A stretch of DNA of 41,666 bases from the IMG/VR virus record IMGVR_UViG_3300023082_000020, positions 1-41,666 of that record, one strand, 5' to 3'. Source of the stretch: a virus. Made by a program: the position numbers and the translations under genes. Under the pieces are notes generated by a model, which made no database searches, was not told where the DNA came from, and saw only the letters and a program-made list of their open reading frames with translations. This document shows, piece by piece, positions 37,893 through 41,666 of this stretch (position 1 is its first letter; each line of letters opens with the position of its first letter).

Positions 37893-37955
37893 AGTGGAGT
37901 GAACCGAGCGGAAAGCGGAACTTTGCCTAAAGCAGATTGCATGGTAAAAGGGAGC

Positions 37956-38543
37956 ATGGACCCTAAAACCTTCGCCATAGACTTCATCAAAACCTGGGAG
38001 GGGAAGCTATCCCTCGACAAGGATGATGCGGGAAACTGGTCGGGGGGAAAGAAGGGCGTCGGAGCGCTCATCGGCAGCAACTACGGGGTAACGCCTGCCG
38101 CTCTAGCCAAACACCGCAACGTCTCTGTGGGTGGTATCTCGGCCTCGGCAATGGCTAACCTAACGCTAGACGAAGCCGCCGACATCGCCCTGTCGCTCTA
38201 CTACTACGCACCAAAGCTCAATCTCCTGCCGTGGAACCGCGTCACAGCGAGCCTATTCGACGCAGGGTGGGGAATGGGACCGGCACAGGCTATCAAGCTC
38301 TGGCAGCGGCTTATCGGTGTTTCTGATGACGGCAAGATAGGGCCTGCCACAGCAGCAGCCTCCAGCGCGTATCGTAGCAAGGTCACAGAGGAGGGCGCGG
38401 CGGCTCAGTGGGGAATTGAGCGCATCCTGTTTTATATTTCGATCAGCCAACCTCCTTCCTCAAACATCAAATATCTCAAGGGATGGACCAACCGCACCCG
38501 CTACTTTCTGCCGGGTGGTGAATGGTGGACCAAATTCGCGTGA
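37956..38543 (+). CDS. Endolysin, GH108-type muramidase
   Basis: A 195-residue protein. The start is taken at ATG 37956 (GGGAG is only one base away, so 37941 is an alternative). Near the N-terminus is IKTWEGKLSLDKDDAGNW with the family Glu (E15; relatives have EGG), followed by GGKKGVGALIGSNYGVTPAA and LPWNRVTASLFDAGWGMGPA, both typical of glycosyl hydrolase family 108, and the peptidoglycan-binding-like RLIGVSDDGKIGPAT. It cuts the glycan strand of peptidoglycan at lysis. Without a signal peptide it needs a holin. Length normal. Confidence 0.85.
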   Translation: MDPKTFAIDFIKTWEGKLSLDKDDAGNWSGGKKGVGALIGSNYGVTPAALAKHRNVSVGGISASAMANLTLDEAADIALSLYYYAPKLNLLPWNRVTASLFDAGWGMGPAQAIKLWQRLIGVSDDGKIGPATAAASSAYRSKVTEEGAAAQWGIERILFYISISQPPSSNIKYLKGWTNRTRYFLPGGEWWTKFA

Positions 38544-38842
38544 CAGGCCCGACGCCAGAGATCCCGCATTTGCGTATCGTAGTGGGCGTGTCTGCCTTCG
38601 TGCTTCTCGGCTTTGGCGTTGTCAGTGGATATGTCATTGGCTGGTCGGATGACCTCGTGACCAAGGGAAACATAATCGGCACATGGCAGAACTTCGCCCT
38701 GCTAGCCGTGGGCTTCTGGATCGGGTCTAGCTCAGGCGGAAAGGCCAAGGCTGAACCTGAGCCATCGCCTAAGTCTGCCAAACAAGGCGCTGATGCTGTG
38801 GCCGATGCAGCCGCTGACAAGGCACAGGAGATAAACGGCTGA
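38522..38842 (+). CDS. Two-helix membrane protein, holin candidate
   Basis: A 106-residue protein starting inside the endolysin end (22-base overlap). Hydrophobic segments at about residues 18-41 (LRIVVGVSAFVLLGFGVVSG) and 53-69 (NFALLAVGFWIGSSSG), then a Lys/Glu/Ala/Pro-rich tail. Two helices and a charged tail beside the endolysin and spanins make it a good class II holin candidate. Coupled to the spanin gene through a one-base overlap. Confidence 0.6.
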   Translation: MVDQIRVTGPTPEIPHLRIVVGVSAFVLLGFGVVSGYVIGWSDDLVTKGNIIGTWQNFALLAVGFWIGSSSGGKAKAEPEPSPKSAKQGADAVADAAADKAQEING

Positions 38843-39219
38843 TGCCTGCTTTTCTCACATGGGGGCTAGTCAGAAAGCTCGGTCCCTACATCGCCATAGC
38901 CTTGGCTGTGCTTGCGGCGTGGTGGTACGTTTCCGGCCTTCAGAACAAGGTTGAATCGCAGGCGGCAACGATCATGGCTGTGCAGCGGGATCTGGATGGT
39001 GAGAGGCTTGCCAGGAAGCGTGATGTGGCTGGCCTAACCGCCCTGTCATCTGGCCTCACGAAAGCCGCTGTTGAAACCAAGGCTGACAAGGCCATCATGG
39101 AAAGAGCGATCGATGCGACCAACCCATCTCCTGCCTCTTCTGCCCTTAGCGATCTTTTGCGCCAGTTGCGGGCCTCAGACAGTTCAAAGCCAACTTCCGC
39201 CACCGGAGCTAACCGCTGA
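38842..39219 (+). CDS. Rz: Inner-membrane spanin (Rz-like)
   Basis: A 125-residue protein with a membrane anchor at residues 13-30 (LGPYIAIALAVLAAWWYVSG) and a periplasmic coiled coil (SGLQNKVESQAATIMAVQRD onward). This is the form of i-spanins, which join with a lipoprotein partner to fuse inner and outer membranes in the last step of lysis. The partner gene starts inside it in another frame, as in lambda. Family call rests on architecture and position. Confidence 0.75.
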   Translation: MPAFLTWGLVRKLGPYIAIALAVLAAWWYVSGLQNKVESQAATIMAVQRDLDGERLARKRDVAGLTALSSGLTKAAVETKADKAIMERAIDATNPSPASSALSDLLRQLRASDSSKPTSATGANR

Positions 39220-39355
39220 TCTGCCAGCCTCGCCCGTTGTGCCTGAGACGGCCAACGACGCGACGGTAGCGCAATATATTCTAGATTGGAGAGAGTGGGG
39301 GCGGATTGCTCAAGCTAGGTATGATGCCTTGCGAGCATGGGCGCTAACGAAGTAG
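39113..39355 (+). CDS. Rz1: Outer-membrane spanin lipoprotein (Rz1-like)
   Basis: An 80-residue lipoprotein whose ATG at 39113 lies inside the Rz gene in another frame, behind GGAAAGAG. The signal peptide MRPTHLLPLLPLAIFCASC has its lipid-bearing cysteine at residue 19; the mature part starts Gly-Pro-Gln, is Pro-rich (QLPPPELTADLPASPVVPE), and ends with an alpha-helical stretch. This matches o-spanins, although the C-terminal extension beyond the Rz stop is longer than lambda Rz1. Confidence 0.8.
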   Translation: MRPTHLLPLLPLAIFCASCGPQTVQSQLPPPELTADLPASPVVPETANDATVAQYILDWREWGRIAQARYDALRAWALTK

Positions 39356-39357
39356 GA

Positions 39358-39388
39358 CAGCCCGCCACTCGTTATGAATGACGGGCTG
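39358..39388 (+). terminator. Hairpin at the end of the late operon
   Basis: CAGCCCG (39358-39364) pairs with CGGGCTG (39382-39388) around a 17-base loop. No clear T run follows rightward, and none precedes it for leftward transcripts. It lies between the convergent lysis operon and the leftward operon, so it may be a weak bidirectional terminator. Confidence 0.4.
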
Positions 39389-39392
39389 ATAA

Positions 39393-39569
39393 TCACATCG
39401 ACTGATAATATTTCGAATACTGAAGGCGCCGCGAGGTATCCGACCAATCGGAATACTTCAGGCCAGCAGCGGTTTTCCGAGCAACTTCCTCGTTCTGATC
39501 CTTGCGGAAAGCAGCCTTACCAGCGGCGGAAAGCTTGGCCACCGCAGCTTCTTCGCTCCAACTACCCAT
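39393..39569 (-). CDS. Small conserved-looking protein, last gene of the leftward operon, 58 aa
   Basis: A frame from ATG 39569, eight bases after AGGAG and two bases past the upstream stop, to TGA at 39393. It begins MGSWSEEAAVAKLSAAGKAA and ends DTSRRLQYSKYYQSM; helical and charged, with two aromatic clusters. The ribosome site and position strongly support it. No function known to me. Confidence 0.65.
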   Translation of the reverse strand: MGSWSEEAAVAKLSAAGKAAFRKDQNEEVARKTAAGLKYSDWSDTSRRLQYSKYYQSM

Positions 39570-39570
39570 A

Positions 39571-39888
39571 TCATGTCTCCTGCCGGGCCTGAGATGTATC
39601 CCGCCCTCCCCGGCAAAGGGCGAACCAATAGCGTCCGTCAGCCTCTACAGCGCCCAACAATGAGCCAAGCCGCTGCATAGCCTCGTTATCTAACGATGTC
39701 TCATAGCACACTTTAGCGGGAGCGTGCAGACGGCGAAATTCCACCATGAGGCGGAGGAGAGCAACGGGGGTTGTTACGTGGAGGGTTAGCACCTCAATGT
39801 GGGTGTCATGCTCACGCCACCCGATCATCCCTAGCAGGCTGCCTCCGTCGTGAAGGCTTATGCTGGATGAGAGGGTGGTGAGCTTCAT
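39571..39888 (-). CDS. Hypothetical protein, 105 aa
   Basis: Start set at 39888 by ATGA overlap with the upstream gene (the longer frame from 39975 would overlap it too much). It begins MKLTTLSSSISLHDGGSLLG and is beta-rich, with HDTHIEVLTLHVTTPVALLR and a C-terminal WFALCRGGRD. No family recognised. Confidence 0.6.
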   Translation of the reverse strand: MKLTTLSSSISLHDGGSLLGMIGWREHDTHIEVLTLHVTTPVALLRLMVEFRRLHAPAKVCYETSLDNEAMQRLGSLLGAVEADGRYWFALCRGGRDTSQARQET

Positions 39889-40256
39889 CCCTCCCCACTC
39901 TTCAAGGCCAGGGCTCTCAGGGCGGCGGCGGTTAGCGCTAGGGCTGGGGATGCGGCGCGACTGAAAGCGAGACAAGGCCCGGTGTAATCTTCATTGTCCG
40001 GGAAAATGTGAGCCACACGCTCCTTGCTGAAGACGTTCAAACGCCAGCCCAGCCCTTCCGGCACAAGCGTCATCGCCGCGTCGATTGATGCTGTGTAGTC
40101 GGGACACCAAGCCCACGGGCTACTCGTTTGAGATCCAAGCACCCCGCCATCGTAGCCGATTTCTCTGGCAATCTTGCAAGACAACTCCCGATCCGGCCCG
40201 CTCGCCTTCTCACAGGCAAGTGCCAGCGCGTTAAGCCGATCCTCGGGGAGCGTCAT
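39885..40256 (-). CDS. Phage ABA-sandwich-like conserved protein
   Basis: A 123-residue protein, start at 40256 by ATGA overlap. The core PDYTASIDAAMTLVPEGLGW and the later PALALTAAALRALALK match a common phage family (the phage ABA sandwich domain, as I remember it), with the TxSIDAAMTLVPEG and ALAL.AAALRA marks. No function is known. It lies in the leftward operon of small genes, where such proteins usually occur. Confidence 0.7.
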   Translation of the reverse strand: MTLPEDRLNALALACEKASGPDRELSCKIAREIGYDGGVLGSQTSSPWAWCPDYTASIDAAMTLVPEGLGWRLNVFSKERVAHIFPDNEDYTGPCLAFSRAASPALALTAAALRALALKSGEG

Positions 40257-40471
40257 GGGCGGGCTCCGTGCTGGCTTCTCCATTCGTGATAGGCGGCGTT
40301 ATCCGCATCACGTTGGGAATGGTTCTGGCAGCCTAGGCTTTTGCCGTTAAGGCCGGCTCCGCAAGTAAGGCATGGGAAGCTGTCTAAGACATCCATGCAT
40401 CGGATCGGCGGAGAGCGGTGGCCCTTATAATAGAAGTGCCCGACTGCTTGTGGTTCGCGTTTCTCCCCCAC
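40253..40471 (-). CDS. Small Cys-containing protein, 72 aa
   Basis: Start placed at GTG 40471, just past the upstream stop; an ATG at 40396 is another option. The protein has FPCLTCGAGLNGKSLGCQNH, with CxxC and later Cys and His that could bind zinc, and ends in a basic, polar stretch. ATGA overlap downstream. Start uncertain. Confidence 0.5.
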   Translation of the reverse strand: MGEKREPQAVGHFYYKGHRSPPIRCMDVLDSFPCLTCGAGLNGKSLGCQNHSQRDADNAAYHEWRSQHGARP

Positions 40472-40472
40472 C

Positions 40473-41144
40473 CTACTCGCCCTCCCGCGCTGAGAGAGGT
40501 TCGCTTGCCCTGAACGCGGCAATCGCGGCGGCGTGGTCGTAGGGCCGAACCAACATGCGCGCGTGCGTAATCAGCCCGGCCATGAAGGCGCTCTGGTATG
40601 GCGAGCCATCGTTATCGATGCAGTCCATGATGCCGTTGGGCTTGGCCTCATCGTCCGCCGCAACCAGCATATCGAGAAGCTGCTTGGCGTCCGTCAGTTC
40701 GTCATTGCCGACCCGTTGCCCCTCCCGAACAGGCTCAGGTGCGAGGGCGGCGAGACGGGCCGCAACCGCTTCCATGAATTGCGAGAACTCGGGGTCCAAC
40801 TGCTCACGTGCCTGCATCCGGCACTGACCGGCCAGACTGGCGGTGGACCATTCGGAAAATACCCCCTCCCGCTCGACGGGGGCGGGCGAGGGCTTGGCGA
40901 GGGCTTCTACAGGCGTGACAATGAGATTCTCGCGCTCGTCACGGTTGGATACGCCGCCCCAGAAAGCCTCGCCGCTTTCGACAACGTACACGTCTGAATA
41001 GCGACCGATCGTGAATGTCTGCGTATCAGGCAGCCACTCCGCAGCCCCATATTCGGTTTTGAAGCCGAGCGTTTCGCCGAACCAGAATAGTCCGGGCGGG
41101 CACTCGCTTAGCGGGCACGGCTCCAGCGCCTTCTCCGAGTTCAT
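40473..41144 (-). CDS. Conserved phage hypothetical protein, 223 aa
   Basis: Begins MNSEKALEPCPLSECPPGLF. The first 60 residues are beta-rich with GLFWFGETLGFKTEYG and SDVYVVESGEAFWGG; then comes an Ala/Pro/Glu-rich linker and a helical C-terminal half (DAKQLLDMLVAADDEAKPNG; SAFMAGLITHARMLVRPYDH). No catalytic motif. Its start overlaps the upstream gene as ATGA. Confidence 0.65.
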   Translation of the reverse strand: MNSEKALEPCPLSECPPGLFWFGETLGFKTEYGAAEWLPDTQTFTIGRYSDVYVVESGEAFWGGVSNRDERENLIVTPVEALAKPSPAPVEREGVFSEWSTASLAGQCRMQAREQLDPEFSQFMEAVAARLAALAPEPVREGQRVGNDELTDAKQLLDMLVAADDEAKPNGIMDCIDNDGSPYQSAFMAGLITHARMLVRPYDHAAAIAAFRASEPLSAREGE

Positions 41145-41281
41145 GAGTCACCTTGGGATTTGAGGGAGCGAACAATGCGCTGCCAAAGCGTGGGTTTCGG
41201 GGCGTTCACGGTAATGCCGCACCAACATGCGCCGCAGTCGCACCAATATGGATGCACGCGAGGCTTCTCCCCTCCCTTCAC
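41141..41281 (-). CDS. Small Cys-rich protein, 46 aa
   Basis: GTG at 41281 overlaps the upstream stop as GTGA, and the stop overlaps the next start as ATGA, so the gene fits both junctions exactly. The peptide VKGGEKPRVHPYWCDCGACW continues CGITVNAPKPT and has four cysteines in a CDCGACWC cluster, a likely metal site, and a basic C-terminal helix. Function unknown. Confidence 0.65.
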   Translation of the reverse strand: MKGGEKPRVHPYWCDCGACWCGITVNAPKPTLWQRIVRSLKSQGDS

Positions 41282-41666
41282 CGTCCGCCTCCGTGAGGAG
41301 AGGCGGCTAGGGCTGCAAGCGCTTGACGCATCTGGTTGGTGCGCTGGTCAAGCCCCCAGATAGCCCCTGCCTGTATTTGGAAAGAATGCTCGGTCGAACA
41401 ATGGCCCGGCGCGGGCGTCTTCTTCGGCATCAGGTCCGCGTAAGCGAGCAACTCACGCGCGGCTTCGATCACCTCCCCCACCGCAGGCGCTTGGGCTCCA
41501 CCGCTCTCGGCCGGGGATCGCTTGAGGGCGGTCGTCATGTTGTCGATCTGCGTCAGGACGCCGTACAAATCGGGCAGAGGCTTCCATTGCGGCACGTCTG
41601 GGAAATGCTTCTCGCGCAGACTTTGAGCGAGTGTAACTGCGTATCGATACGCATCTATATCATCCC
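41278..41666 (-). CDS. Conserved phage hypothetical protein, 5' end cut by window edge
   Basis: The frame runs off the right edge. Reading inward it gives DDIDAYRYAVTLAQSLREKH, FPDVPQWKPLPDLYGVLTQI and DNMTTALKR, a pattern I know from many phage proteins of unknown function, where this part is in the N-terminal half and preceded by a short start. The GTG at 41595 is therefore not a good start; the true one lies outside the window. A helical, Ala-rich C-terminus follows. Confidence 0.7.
   Translation of the reverse strand, partial: DDIDAYRYAVTLAQSLREKHFPDVPQWKPLPDLYGVLTQIDNMTTALKRSPAESGGAQAPAVGEVIEAARELLAYADLMPKKTPAPGHCSTEHSFQIQAGAIWGLDQRTNQMRQALAALAASPHGGGR

Larger units (their letters stand above)
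37417..37955 (+). other. Gene-free leader with promoter-like and hairpin elements
   Basis: About 540 bases between a membrane gene and the endolysin, the only large gap in the window. Seen here: TTGACT (37421-37426) with an AT-rich TAGATACAAAT 15 bases on; a GC stem GGGCCGCG/CGCGGCCC (37454-37461 with 37478-37485); two hairpins with the same arms CTCCG/CGGAG (37623-37638 and 37779-37796); and a longer stem CTCGGTCAC/GTGAACCGAG (37869-37908). The short frames present look accidental. It may be a regulated mRNA leader or a small RNA. Confidence 0.5.

Noticed and set aside
41278-41595. GTG at 41595 as the start of the right-edge gene
   Set aside because: The upstream in-frame residues (DDIDAYRYAV and following) belong to the conserved part of the family, so the true start is outside the window.
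1-41666. CRISPR array, IS element, integrase or tRNA genes
   Set aside because: Looked for on both strands; no regularly spaced repeats, transposase or integrase motifs, or cloverleaf-type sequence were seen.

Overview
This window looks like most or all of one tailed-phage genome of the P22-like podovirus type. It has a terminase pair, a portal with a long coiled-coil C-terminus, scaffold and major capsid protein, a gp4-like head-tail adaptor, a gp10-like tail-hub protein, ejection proteins, a fibre, a tailspike, and a lysis cassette with an endolysin and overlapping spanins. The host is probably an alphaproteobacterium; the hints are GC-rich DNA and a GcrA/Myb-like HTH protein, and this is inference. 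I see no integrase, DNA polymerase, RNA polymerase or tRNA, so replication must lean on the host.

Layout. (1) From the left edge to 2180, minus strand: a chain of small, translationally coupled conserved phage genes, some with zinc-binding cysteine pairs. (2) 2200-2280: a divergent control region. (3) 2280-3799, plus strand: a Cro-like HTH protein, a membrane protein, a GcrA/Myb-like HTH protein, a RusA resolvase and a small protein. (4) 3780-6474, minus strand: a recombination module (NinB, Ref-like nuclease, SSB-like protein, a free-standing HNH endonuclease, a Rad52/Sak-like annealing protein), meeting block 3 tail to tail. (5) 6502-6560: a second divergent promoter/operator region. (6) 6565-11857, plus strand: an HTH protein, a replication initiator-like protein, an SF2 helicase and many small coupled genes. 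(7) 11850-18265: terminase small subunit, eight small genes, terminase large subunit, portal and a small structural protein. (8) 18265-21496: a host-recognition module with an SGNH esterase. (9) 21570-33468: scaffold, capsid, adaptor, tail hub, GNAT protein and ejection proteins. (10) 33468-36081: fibre gene interrupted at its start by an antisense HNH gene, then the tailspike. (11) 36083-39355: small membrane proteins, a 540-nt gene-free leader, GH108 endolysin, holin-like protein, Rz and Rz1. (12) 39393 to the right edge, minus strand: another coupled chain of small genes that probably belongs to the same leftward operon as block 1 if the genome is circular or circularly permuted.

How it works together. 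The leftward early genes and both HTH regions appear to control early expression. The initiator-like protein and helicase would recruit host replication enzymes, while NinB, Ref, the SSB-like protein, the annealing protein and RusA form a recombination set. Late genes run rightward in one direction with almost no intergenic DNA, and most junctions overlap as ATGA, GTGA or TAATG. At least twelve genes shorter than 60 codons fit exactly into these junctions.

Most notable points: an HNH endonuclease gene splits the start of the tail-fibre gene between near-identical 14-bp sequences, such that exact removal of 656 bp restores an in-frame fibre start; two HNH proteins share a C-terminal Cys/His module; a three-repeat domain occurs both as a free 82-aa protein and as the N-terminus of the 837-aa esterase; and there is a structured leader before the endolysin.
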